Shown here: piece by piece, positions 16,797 through 24,301 of the stretch
Layout of the letters: each line of letters begins with the position of its first letter
Position numbering within the stretch: position 1 is the first letter of the stretch
NCBI RefSeq assembly: GCF_051200875.1
Contig: NZ_CP195191.1
Span: forward strand, 310,001 to 374,000
Reading direction: 5' to 3'
DNA: 64,000 nucleotides
Origin: Pseudotabrizicola sp051200875
GTDB taxonomy: Bacteria > Pseudomonadota > Alphaproteobacteria > Rhodobacterales > Rhodobacteraceae
Position numbers and translations under genes: made by a program
The notes under the pieces: generated by a model
What the model saw: the letters and a program-made list of their open reading frames with translations, nothing else
Databases searched by the model: none
What the model was told of the DNA's origin: nothing

Positions 16797-16925
16797 TCAG
16801 TCCAGACGCACGTTGTCGCGGCTGATGCTTCGTTCTGCGGCTGAGAAACCAATGTGGTCAAGTGCATAATCCGCGCCAACGGCAAGGACGAGTGTTGCGG
16901 CAAAGGCGAGATACATTGCCTTCAT
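16797..16925 (-). CDS. Small single-span membrane protein in the FDH operon (42 residues)
   Basis: The frame MKAMYLAFAATLVLAVGADY and onward gives a 42-residue protein with one hydrophobic segment (residues 4-18) and a polar tail ending SRDNVRLD. A GGGAG ribosome site lies 8 bases before ATG 16925, a strong argument that it is translated. A longer frame from 16979 overlaps the gamma-subunit stop but lacks this signal. It sits between the FDH gamma subunit and the response regulator. Function is unknown; a small accessory subunit of the membrane complex is plausible. Confidence 0.65.
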   Translation of the reverse strand: MKAMYLAFAATLVLAVGADYALDHIGFSAAERSISRDNVRLD

Positions 16926-16975
16926 TGATGTGCTCCCGTTGGCAGTGCCTGAGTTTCGATGTGGTTCATGGCTGG

Positions 16976-18199
16976 TCACTCTGCCGGTGTGGCGTCTTTC
17001 TCATGGTGCGCGCTTTTCCCGGTAACTTCTTGATACCAAAGCCCATGATGCTCTTTTGCCCACTGCACTTCAACCTCGCCCGAGCCCATCGCATCGAAAG
17101 CGCCCTCCATGCCCACCGAACCAATGTAGATATGGCCAATGATGATGGCCATAAAAAGGAAGGCAATGATGGCGTGCCAAAGTTGGGCCAGCTGCATCTC
17201 GGCATGCGGGTCAAGAACAGTTGGCAATTCGCCGAAGCCAAGAGCTTGCGGAAGCCCCAGAGCATTCAGCTTCGCAAAGGTTGCGGCGAACATGTTCAAT
17301 TCGAACGGGAACAGCAGGGCCAAGCCCGAGGCCGAGATCGACAGGCCAAGGACGACTACAGACCAGAAGATCAATTTCTGCCCGGCATTGAACTTCTTGG
17401 CCGGCGGGTGGACGCCTTTTGAAAACAGGCCTCCTCCCACTGCGATCCATTTCAGGTCGTGCTTGTTGGGAATGTTGTGTGCGACCCAGAACACGATCAC
17501 CATCGCAAGCGCCAGCATGAACGGCCATGCCAGATTGTTGTGCGCCCACTTCCCTGCGATTGCGATTGGGGCAAATGCCTCATGGCCAAGTAACGGGATG
17601 ATCGCGACGCGACCAAACAGAAGCGCAAGTCCGGTAACGGCCAGAACAATGAAAGACCCGGCAAGCATCCAGTGTGCAAAGCGTTCAATCGCTGAAAAGC
17701 GTAGAATGGTTTGCCCCGTTTTTTCACCGTCAATTCTGATCCGGCCACGGAACAGATAAAATAGGATCAGGACACCAATCATCCCCAACAGCAGATAGCC
17801 GCCATAGGTTCGCAGGTCGCCCGCGCGGAATTGCAGCCATTCCATCCCGCCATCTTGCATCAGAACCTCAGATGCCGGACCGCGCGCCTGTGTTGTGATA
17901 TCGGCCTTGTTGTAACGCAGTGCGCGCCACAGGTCGGGATCAGAGACCCCGCCAAGGGTGCCAAGTTGATCGGTGATGGGTTTGGCTGCTTCGGGGTCAC
18001 CTAAATTTTCACTGCGAAAGCTGTCGTCCAGTTTTAACTGGTTCTGACGCGCCAAAATATCCTCAAGCGTCTGCGCCCCGCCTGTTGCGCTGCGGTCGAT
18101 GGCAGGCGCTTCCTGAGCGAAAAGCGGGCCTTGCTGGGCCACAACGGCGAAAAGGCAAAGGGTAAGCGAGAGGAGCAGCTTTTTTAGCGGCATGGTCAT
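16976..18199 (-). CDS. fdhC: Formate dehydrogenase gamma subunit, cytochrome b556
   Basis: A 407-residue membrane protein. It has a cleavable signal (LLLSLTLCLFAVVAQQGPLFA), a periplasmic region of about 110 residues, and then about five membrane segments. The histidines typical of FDH cytochrome b are visible in RFAHWMLAG, WAHNNLAW and the C-terminal LWHAIIAFLF and GHIYIG. It would carry electrons from the beta subunit through b hemes to quinone. ATG 18199 was chosen; GTG 18202 and ATG 18193 are alternatives and none has a strong ribosome site. It follows the beta subunit after 119 bases containing a small hairpin. Confidence 0.93.
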   Translation of the reverse strand: MTMPLKKLLLSLTLCLFAVVAQQGPLFAQEAPAIDRSATGGAQTLEDILARQNQLKLDDSFRSENLGDPEAAKPITDQLGTLGGVSDPDLWRALRYNKADITTQARGPASEVLMQDGGMEWLQFRAGDLRTYGGYLLLGMIGVLILFYLFRGRIRIDGEKTGQTILRFSAIERFAHWMLAGSFIVLAVTGLALLFGRVAIIPLLGHEAFAPIAIAGKWAHNNLAWPFMLALAMVIVFWVAHNIPNKHDLKWIAVGGGLFSKGVHPPAKKFNAGQKLIFWSVVVLGLSISASGLALLFPFELNMFAATFAKLNALGLPQALGFGELPTVLDPHAEMQLAQLWHAIIAFLFMAIIIGHIYIGSVGMEGAFDAMGSGEVEVQWAKEHHGLWYQEVTGKSAHHEKDATPAE

Positions 18200-18290
18200 C
18201 ACCAGTTCAGTTCATGGACATGTCGTCATTCAAGGGTGCAAAGACCCATGACACACCACTGGCGCGTCATGGGCGTTGGCACATGTGTCA

Positions 18291-18308
18291 GGCCCGGGTT
18301 AGCGGGCC
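18291..18308. promoter_or_regulatory. Short hairpin between FDH beta and gamma genes
   Basis: GGCCCG and CGGGCC form a six-pair stem with a six-base loop, about 10 bases downstream of the beta stop on the minus strand. There is no T-run, so it is not a standard terminator. It may protect the upstream mRNA or tune the ratio of subunits. The evidence is only the symmetry. Confidence 0.3.
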
Positions 18309-18318
18309 AAGGACGTAC

Positions 18319-18912
18319 TCAGTTTGCCTTTTGCTCGTAGGCTGTGCCCCAGCCCCAGGCGCCCGATCCAAAGCCACGGGCGACGACGCGTTCGCGGTAG
18401 ATGGCCGAAACGATGTCGCCATCACCGGCCAGAAGGGCCTTGGTTGAGCACATCTCGGCGCAGATCGGCAGTTTACCTTCGGCAATGCGGTTGCGGCCGT
18501 ATTTTGCGAATTCTGCGGTTGAGTGGTCTTCTTCCGGGCCACCGGCGCAGAAGGTGCACTTGTCCATCTTGCCGCGGCTTCCGAAATTGCCAGCCTGCGG
18601 ATATTGCGGTGCGCCAAAGGGGCAGGCGTAGAAGCAATAGCCGCATCCGATGCACAGGTCTTTCGAGTGCAGGACGATGCCGTCTTCGGTCTGATAGAAA
18701 CAGTCCGTCGGGCAAACGGCCATGCAGGGCGCGTCAGAGCAATGCATGCAAGCGACAGAGATCGACCGTTCGCCGGGTGTGCCATCATTGATGGTCACCA
18801 CGCGACGGCGGTTGATGCCCCACGGAACTTCATGCTCGTTCTTGCAGGCGGTGACGCAGGCGTTGCATTCGATGCACCGCTCGGCGTCGCAGAGAAATTT
18901 TGCGCGTGCCAT
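18319..18912 (-). CDS. fdhB: Formate dehydrogenase beta subunit, 4x[4Fe-4S] ferredoxin type
   Basis: A 197-residue polyferredoxin with four cysteine clusters: CIECNACVTAC near the N-terminus, CMHCSDAPCMAVCP, CIGCGYCFYACP, and CTFC (KMDKCTFCAGG) pairing with the later CAEMC. This is the usual pattern of FDH and DMSO-reductase electron-transfer subunits. It receives electrons from the catalytic subunit and passes them to cytochrome b. It has no signal peptide of its own and would be exported with the Tat-tagged alpha subunit. Start codon 18912 lies 13 bases after the alpha stop. Confidence 0.95.
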   Translation of the reverse strand: MARAKFLCDAERCIECNACVTACKNEHEVPWGINRRRVVTINDGTPGERSISVACMHCSDAPCMAVCPTDCFYQTEDGIVLHSKDLCIGCGYCFYACPFGAPQYPQAGNFGSRGKMDKCTFCAGGPEEDHSTAEFAKYGRNRIAEGKLPICAEMCSTKALLAGDGDIVSAIYRERVVARGFGSGAWGWGTAYEQKAN

Positions 18913-18925
18913 ATCTGTCCTCTCC

Positions 18926-21844
18926 TCAGGCTGCGGTGATCTTGCAAAGGGTGGCTTTGGTCTCTTGCATCTGGGTCACAGAGTCATAGCCATAGGTCTG
19001 CGCGGTGTTCGTGGATTCCCCTAAGACAATCGGATCGGCACCTTCGGGATATTTGCTGCGCAGATCTTCGCCTTGGAAGTGACCGCCGAAGTGGAAGGGC
19101 ATGAAGGCCACACCCGCGCCGACACGCTGTGTCAGCATCGCCTTGACCTTCACCTTACCGCCTTCAGGGCCTTCCACCCAGACCATCGAACCGTCCCGAA
19201 TGCCAAGGTTATTGGCATCGCGCGGGTTGATTTCGACGAACATGTCTTGCTGCAATTCGGCAAGCCATGGGTTTGAGCGGGTTTCGTCACCACCGCCTTC
19301 ATATTCCACCAGACGACCTGAGGTCAGAATGATCGGGTAATCCTGGCTGAAGTCCTTGGACTGAATCGACGCGTAAAGCGTCGGCAGACGATAGAACTTG
19401 CGGTCGTCATAGGTGGGATAATCGGCCACCAGATCACGACGGTTAGTGTAAAGGGGCTCGCGGTGCAGCGGAACCGGGTCAGGGAAGGTCCAGACGACGC
19501 AACGGGCCTTGGCGTTACCGAACGGGGCGCAGCCATGCTTGATCGCAACGCGCTGGATGCCGCCCGAAAGATCGACCTTCCAGTTCGATTTCGGTCCGCC
19601 TGACGCTTCGATCGCCGCCAGCTCTTCAGCCGTCAGGTCCTTGTCCCAGCCAAGGTCCATCAGCATCTGCATGGTGAATTCAGGATAGCCATCCTGAATT
19701 TCCGACCCGACCGAATAGACCCCTTCTGCCAGCAGGTTCTGGCCATCGCGTTCCACCCCGAAACGGGCACGGAAAGTCAGACCGCCATCCGCCACAGATT
19801 GCGACATGTCATACAGGTTGGGGGTGCCCGGATGCTTCATCTCAGGGGTGCCCCAGCAGGGCCAAGGCAGACCGTAGTAATCACCATCGCAGGGGCCGCC
19901 ATTCGCGCGCAGCGTCGTTTTGTCAAACGTATGCTGGTTTGCCATGTGAAGCTTGATCCGCTCGGGGCTTTGGCCCGTATAGCCAACGGTCCACATGCCG
20001 CGATTGAATTCGCGGGTGATGTCTTCGATCATCGGCACATTTTCGCTTTCCATGCTGATATTTCGCAGCAGGCGGTCAGCAAAGCCGAACTTCTTGGCGA
20101 AAAGGGTAATGATCTCGTGGTCGGTCTTTGACTCGAACAGCGGCGCCATTACCTGATCTCGCCATTGCAATGACCGGTTCGAAGCCGTGACCGATCCGCG
20201 GGTCTCGAACTGGGTGGTCGCCGGCAAGAGATAGACACCATCGGTCCGGTCGCTCAGAACGGCCGAAACCGTGGGGAACGGGTCGATCACGACAAGCGTG
20301 TCCAACTTTTCCATCGCTGTCTTCATCTCGGTCATGCGGGTCTGCGAGTTGGGCGCGTGACCCCACAGAACCATGACCTTGATCGTGTCGTTCTGGTCGA
20401 TATTGGCCGGATCTTCCAGCACGCCATCGATCCAGCGCGAAACCGGGATGCCGTTCTCGTTCATCAGGCTGCGCGGATTGCCATCCTTGTCGACGGCCGG
20501 CTGACCATCGGGGCCGTTCAACATCGCGAACTGGCTTTTCAGCCATTCCAGATCCTCACCCCAGACCTTTGCCCAATGCGCCCAAGCGCCGGGGGCAAGG
20601 CCGTAATACCCGGGAAGGTCATGCGACAGAACGCCAAGGTCGGTTGCCCCTTGCACGTTGTCATGGCCACGGAAGATGTTGGTGCCGCCGCCAGCAACGC
20701 CCATGTTGCCAAGTGCAAGCTGAAGCACGCAGTAGGCACGGGTGTTGTTATTCCCGTTGGTATGCTGGGTGCCGCCCATGCACCAAATCAGGGTGCCCGG
20801 GCGGTTGTTGGCCAAGGTGCGGGCCACGCGTTCCAGTTGGCTTCCGGGAACGCCAGTGACGCGCTCCGTTTCCTCGGGCGTCCACTTCTTCACTTCATCC
20901 CGGATTTGATCCATGCCCCAAACGCGGGTGCGGATGAATTCCTTGTCCTCCCAGCCGTTTTCAAAGATGTGCCACAGGATACCCCAGATCAGGCCGACAT
21001 CCGTGCCAGGGCGGAAGCGAACATATTCGTCGGCATGGGCTGCTGTGCGGGTAAAGCGCGGGTCGCAGACGATCAGCGGGGCATTGTTCTCTTCCTTGGC
21101 TTTCAGCATGTGCAGCAGCGAGACCGGATGCGCCTCAGCCGGGTTGCCGCCGATCAGGAAGATCGCCTTCGACTTGTGAATGTCGTTGTACGAATTCGTC
21201 ATGGCGCCGTAGCCCCAGGTGTTCGCCACGCCCGACACAGTTGTCGAGTGGCAGATACGGGCCTGGTGATCGACGTTGTTTGTTCCCCAGTAGGCTGCGA
21301 ACTTGCGGAACAGATAAGCCTGTTCGTTGTTGTGCTTGGCCGAGCCAAGCCAATAGACACTGTCCGGTCCGTTCTTTTCCCGGACATCCAGCATCTTGTC
21401 GCCAAGTTCGTTGATGGCCTGATCCCACGAGATCCGCTTCCAGACCCCGCCTTCTTTCTTCATCGGGTACTTCAGGCGGCGCTCACCATGGGCGTGTTCG
21501 CGTACGGCTGCGCCCTTGGCGCAATGGGCGCCAAGATTGAACGGGCTATCGTAGCCGGGCTCTTGCCCGATCCAGACACCGTTGTCGACCTCGGCAACGA
21601 CAGTGCAGCCGACCGAGCAATGCGTGCAGACTGACTTTACGCTTTGGACGGCATTTGCAACGGCCGTCTGCGCGTTGGCGCGGGTGACCGTTCCGCCCGT
21701 CATACCAAGGGCCGCAAGTCCCCCGATGGCAAGCCCTGATCCGCGCAGGAATGCCCGCCGATCAACCGATTTTTCAGCAACAGAGGTCAAAAGCGAAGTA
21801 CGGTTCGCCGTACGCGCCACCCCATTTGTTTTCCTTTTCAGCAT
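18926..21844 (-). CDS. fdhA: Formate dehydrogenase catalytic (alpha) subunit, Tat-exported
   Basis: A 972-residue molybdopterin oxidoreductase. A twin-arginine signal (DRRAFLRG, R29-R30) is followed by a hydrophobic stretch and a cleavage-like ANA. A [4Fe-4S] site is formed by C73, C76, C80 and C108. The metal-ligating residue is cysteine, C198 in DHQARICHS, followed by the conserved H199; no selenocysteine codon is needed. The enzyme oxidises formate to CO2 with a bis-MGD cofactor carrying Mo or W. It belongs to the FDH group accompanied by DUF3305, DUF3306 and the small Tat protein, all found just upstream. Which metal it uses cannot be read from the sequence. Confidence 0.96.
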   Translation of the reverse strand: MLKRKTNGVARTANRTSLLTSVAEKSVDRRAFLRGSGLAIGGLAALGMTGGTVTRANAQTAVANAVQSVKSVCTHCSVGCTVVAEVDNGVWIGQEPGYDSPFNLGAHCAKGAAVREHAHGERRLKYPMKKEGGVWKRISWDQAINELGDKMLDVREKNGPDSVYWLGSAKHNNEQAYLFRKFAAYWGTNNVDHQARICHSTTVSGVANTWGYGAMTNSYNDIHKSKAIFLIGGNPAEAHPVSLLHMLKAKEENNAPLIVCDPRFTRTAAHADEYVRFRPGTDVGLIWGILWHIFENGWEDKEFIRTRVWGMDQIRDEVKKWTPEETERVTGVPGSQLERVARTLANNRPGTLIWCMGGTQHTNGNNNTRAYCVLQLALGNMGVAGGGTNIFRGHDNVQGATDLGVLSHDLPGYYGLAPGAWAHWAKVWGEDLEWLKSQFAMLNGPDGQPAVDKDGNPRSLMNENGIPVSRWIDGVLEDPANIDQNDTIKVMVLWGHAPNSQTRMTEMKTAMEKLDTLVVIDPFPTVSAVLSDRTDGVYLLPATTQFETRGSVTASNRSLQWRDQVMAPLFESKTDHEIITLFAKKFGFADRLLRNISMESENVPMIEDITREFNRGMWTVGYTGQSPERIKLHMANQHTFDKTTLRANGGPCDGDYYGLPWPCWGTPEMKHPGTPNLYDMSQSVADGGLTFRARFGVERDGQNLLAEGVYSVGSEIQDGYPEFTMQMLMDLGWDKDLTAEELAAIEASGGPKSNWKVDLSGGIQRVAIKHGCAPFGNAKARCVVWTFPDPVPLHREPLYTNRRDLVADYPTYDDRKFYRLPTLYASIQSKDFSQDYPIILTSGRLVEYEGGGDETRSNPWLAELQQDMFVEINPRDANNLGIRDGSMVWVEGPEGGKVKVKAMLTQRVGAGVAFMPFHFGGHFQGEDLRSKYPEGADPIVLGESTNTAQTYGYDSVTQMQETKATLCKITAA

Positions 21845-21902
21845 TGTCCTCTCCCTTGCAAGTCCGGGCCTGCCGGCGCTGGGTAACTACTGGGATGGGC
21901 GG

Positions 21903-22100
21903 TCAGAACCGCGCCAGATCGTAATAGGTGCGGGTATGTGCGTTATCTTGCAGCCCCGATTTCTGCGGCGCATCTGCGCCTGCTGCGGCCTCCGTTCCGA
22001 CCGATGCAGCCACCACCGCTGCCGGTGCGGCCGTTCCCGCAAGTTTCAGAAAATCCCGACGCCCGACGCTTTCCGCTTCCGGATTCTTCGACTTTTTCAT
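21903..22100 (-). CDS. Formate dehydrogenase region Tat-target small protein
   Basis: A 65-residue protein with a twin-arginine signal (GRRDFLKLAG) and a short hydrophobic stretch rich in A and V, then a polar tail ending TYYDLARF. It matches the small family known as the formate dehydrogenase region Tat target (I recall TIGR02811). It is always found upstream of Tat-exported FDH catalytic subunits, as here. Its role is unknown; assembly or stabilisation of the exported complex is likely. Confidence 0.88.
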   Translation of the reverse strand: MKKSKNPEAESVGRRDFLKLAGTAAPAAVVAASVGTEAAAGADAPQKSGLQDNAHTRTYYDLARF

Positions 22101-22175
22101 TTCCGCCTCCTCTCCCGATTTTCTTGGTGACCTTCGTCACCATCCCGTATGGGCGTCTGCCCGTTCGTTGCCGTT

Positions 22176-22784
22176 TCAGCCGTTCCCCAAGCGGAAGGCT
22201 TCCTTTTCAATTCCGATGAATGTCCGCCCCAAAGTGCCAACCGGCAGGTAGAAGACCGATCCCTTCGCCTGCTCGAGATCGCTGAAGAAATGCGCGGCCC
22301 AAGGAGCAATGTGCCGATTGAAGAATTCACGCTGCTTTTCCAGCGAGGCCGGGGTGCCAAAGCGACCGTCAATCAACCCGGCCATCATCTCCATCAGCGA
22401 GGCGATGTTGTCTTCGGGTTCGTAGACATTCGGCGCGCGGCTGATTGCCAAGCTGGCCATATCTTTCCGCAACGTTGCCAGCGGCTTTTCGTTCAGAAAA
22501 CCCGTAAGGTAATAGCTGGCGAAGGGCAGTAGCTCTCCCCGCCCGATCCCGATGAAAAGCTCTGTGAATTCGCGTTCGACCGACGAGGCGCTGGTATTTC
22601 GGGCCAGCTTGGCCAAAGTTTCAACAGCTTTTCCCATAGCTGTCGTGTCGCCGGTGAGACGACCAAGCGCTGAAAGCTTTTCCTGCGTGGGCGGGTCCGC
22701 CAGCAAGGCAGCCAAAAGATCATAGACCTCGGCCCGAAGCAGGTCTTCCTCGGCAATCCGAATGTCATGGGCGGCTACGGTCAT
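22176..22784 (-). CDS. TorD/DmsD-family molecular chaperone for the FDH catalytic subunit
   Basis: A 202-residue, mostly helical protein of the TorD family. The signature-like segments VEREFTELFIG and LPFASYYLTGFLNEKPLATLR and the C-terminal FFNRHIAPWAAHFF are visible. Such chaperones bind the Tat signal of molybdoenzymes and hold them until the cofactor is inserted. It lies two genes before the Tat-tagged FDH subunit in the same operon. ATG 22784 was chosen because GAGG lies 5-6 bases upstream, and the extension to 22844 would overlap DUF3306. Confidence 0.9.
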   Translation of the reverse strand: MTVAAHDIRIAEEDLLRAEVYDLLAALLADPPTQEKLSALGRLTGDTTAMGKAVETLAKLARNTSASSVEREFTELFIGIGRGELLPFASYYLTGFLNEKPLATLRKDMASLAISRAPNVYEPEDNIASLMEMMAGLIDGRFGTPASLEKQREFFNRHIAPWAAHFFSDLEQAKGSVFYLPVGTLGRTFIGIEKEAFRLGNG

Positions 22785-22791
22785 TCGGTCC

Positions 22792-23391
22792 TCATGTCTC
22801 AAACGAAAAACGCATGTGGCGGCGTGGGCGAAGCTCTGTTTCACCGGGGGGGGCGTGGTCGCCCGCCGAAAGGTCCTGAGGTGCCGACGCGAGAGTGGGC
22901 GGCGCTTCCTCTACGAATTGATGTTCAGGTTCGTCCGCCTCTGGCGCCGTTGCCGGTTCGTCCTGCAGCGTCGAAATCCTCGCCTCTTCTTGCTCGGCAA
23001 GGGCCACTACATGGGCCAGCAATCCCCTGCCGACCTGATAAGTTGTCTTCAGGTCTGGAACCACGGTTGCGGCATCCGTGAAATCTTCTCCGAAATCGAC
23101 AAGCCCATCAAGATTGGCCAGCACCGGGTTTGACAGCCACAGCTTCCGTAAGGCGCGACGGCGCAGACGCTCGGGAACGGCCTTCTGCATGAAGGCAGAA
23201 AAATCGTCCCCCATTTGCATCAGGTCCGGATCCTGAAGCCCCAGTTCTTCCAAGATCTGCTCGTCGGTCTTTTCTTCCTGAAGCTTGGCCTCTTGGGCAA
23301 CCTGACGTTCTGCTTCGCGGGCAGCAATTGCAGCCTCTTCCGCCTCAACCGCGGCCCGACGCTTTGCCCAGAAGGAAAGGGGTGCGGTCAT
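22792..23391 (-). CDS. DUF3306 protein of the FDH operon
   Basis: A 199-residue acidic protein. It starts with a conserved FWAKRRAAVEAEE segment and a charged coiled-coil-like helix, has a core around VPERLRRRALRKLWLSNPVLANLDGL, and ends in a low-complexity acidic, proline-rich tail. The core is the DUF3306 hallmark as I know it. Its start overlaps the DUF3305 stop as ATGA. It accompanies exported FDH genes widely; the biochemical role is not established. Confidence 0.88.
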   Translation of the reverse strand: MTAPLSFWAKRRAAVEAEEAAIAAREAERQVAQEAKLQEEKTDEQILEELGLQDPDLMQMGDDFSAFMQKAVPERLRRRALRKLWLSNPVLANLDGLVDFGEDFTDAATVVPDLKTTYQVGRGLLAHVVALAEQEEARISTLQDEPATAPEADEPEHQFVEEAPPTLASAPQDLSAGDHAPPGETELRPRRHMRFSFET

Positions 23392-23954
23392 TTGCCCTCT
23401 CCCTCGCGGATGGAACCCGGCGCGCGAAAGACGTCAGCCATCTGACGAATGCGCGCATCGCCCTTGCCATCTTCGACCAGATCAATCCGCTTCTTGTCGC
23501 GCTTGCGCTTGATGAATGGCTCTTCGACGTGATGGGCCTGCACGAAGTCATGAACCCATTTGATCAACGTCAGCGGCATTGGAACCTGTTCGATCAGGCC
23601 TTCTCCGCTATCCATGTAGTCCTGCCCCTCATAAGGCGAGGCAGTGATATGGGTGACCTGCCACGGCAGATCCGACGCAGGATCGCTTGATTGCTGAAGA
23701 ACTACGACCACACCGGGGATCTTTGAAGCAAGCGCCACTTGATAGGCCTCTGTGTCGGTCGACCAAAGATCAAGGTTCAACGTGGCGGCATGGTATTCCA
23801 CCGCATCACCTTCCCGTCGCAATTCGCGCCAGTTGGCCGGACTAGCCCCCGGCAAGACCGCCACAACCTTCCATGCCCACTTTGCCCAGCGGGTTACCCC
23901 CGGGGTGCGGCGAACCACGATGCCAACCGGCATTGATGCGCGTTGCAGCGGCAT
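23388..23954 (-). CDS. DUF3305 protein, first gene of the membrane-FDH operon
   Basis: A 188-residue protein with the DUF3305 N-terminal pattern (MPVGIVVRRTPGVTRWAKWAW) and no membrane segment. ATG 23954 follows GGAGG at 11 bases; an internal ATG at 23933 is an alternative. It opens a minus-strand operon of ten genes reaching 13434: DUF3305, DUF3306, TorD-like, Tat small protein, FDH alpha, beta, gamma, small membrane protein, response regulator, kinase. Two copies of a 15-base palindrome lie 122-178 bases upstream. Confidence 0.88.
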   Translation of the reverse strand: MPLQRASMPVGIVVRRTPGVTRWAKWAWKVVAVLPGASPANWRELRREGDAVEYHAATLNLDLWSTDTEAYQVALASKIPGVVVVLQQSSDPASDLPWQVTHITASPYEGQDYMDSGEGLIEQVPMPLTLIKWVHDFVQAHHVEEPFIKRKRDKKRIDLVEDGKGDARIRQMADVFRAPGSIREGEGK

Positions 23955-24075
23955 GTCTTTGTCTTGTCCTCCCGCGGGTTTTTCCCCGTTTGACTAATTG
24001 ATGGGCGAAGCTCGCACTTTGCCGCAAAGCAAAATTTCCCGAATCGGCGAAAAAAATGAATGCGCCCTTACGAAG

Positions 24076-24090
24076 TGGACAAAATGTCCA
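24076..24090. promoter_or_regulatory. Candidate operator TGGACA-N3-TGTCCA, copy 1
   Basis: TGGACA (24076-24081), AAA, TGTCCA (24085-24090). It is a perfect dyad 122-136 bases upstream of the DUF3305 start, and its centre lies 42 bases (about four helical turns) from copy 2. The same sequence recurs before tupB. The binding protein is not known; the NtrC-like regulator of this operon is a candidate. Confidence 0.65.
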
Positions 24091-24117
24091 TCGGCCGTTT
24101 CCGGCCGGTTTTGGGTG

Positions 24118-24132
24118 TGGACACAATGTCCA
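24118..24132. promoter_or_regulatory. Candidate operator TGGACA-N3-TGTCCA, copy 2
   Basis: TGGACA (24118-24123), CAA, TGTCCA (24127-24132). A second perfect dyad on the same DNA face as copy 1, 170-184 bases upstream of the polyferredoxin start. A single half-site, TGTCCG (24141-24146), follows closely, which suggests cooperative binding of more than one dimer. Confidence 0.65.
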
Positions 24133-24301
24133 AGTCAAATTGTCCGACTAATTTCATCGGAATTAAAAGCGGGCGCTTTCAGCGCGAATCACCCAGAATT
24201 TGGGTGAGGGGGCCTTTACGGCCTGCTTTGTTTCGTGCCTAGCTATCCATCAAACCGCCCGAGAAAGTGGCGGATGCCTATATGGGCACAGGGGAGAAGC
24301 A

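Larger units (their letters stand above)
23955..24301. other. Divergent control region between the FDH operon and the polyferredoxin
   Basis: These 347 bases hold no credible gene. They contain a CTTTGC-C-GCAAAG dyad (24017-24029), two copies of TGGACA-N3-TGTCCA (24076-24090 and 24118-24132) and a single TGTCCG half-site (24141-24146). A CGGCC/GGCCG stem (24092-24107) lies between the two copies. Both flanking units would be driven from here. I could not place -35/-10 boxes or a sigma-54 promoter with confidence. Confidence 0.7.

Noticed and set aside
21241..21260. Possible selenocysteine site in FDH alpha
   Set aside because: The codon at residue 198 reads as cysteine (DHQARICHS), so no in-frame TGA or SECIS is needed; the same holds for FdsA C373.
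20357..21634. Plus-strand open frame of 425 codons
   Set aside because: It is antisense to the conserved FDH alpha gene, lacks family motifs and arises from GC-rich codon bias.
23955..24301. Sigma-54 promoter for the FDH operon
   Set aside because: No convincing TGGCAC-N5-TTGC pair was found, and the local NtrC-family regulator lacks the sigma-54 contact loop.
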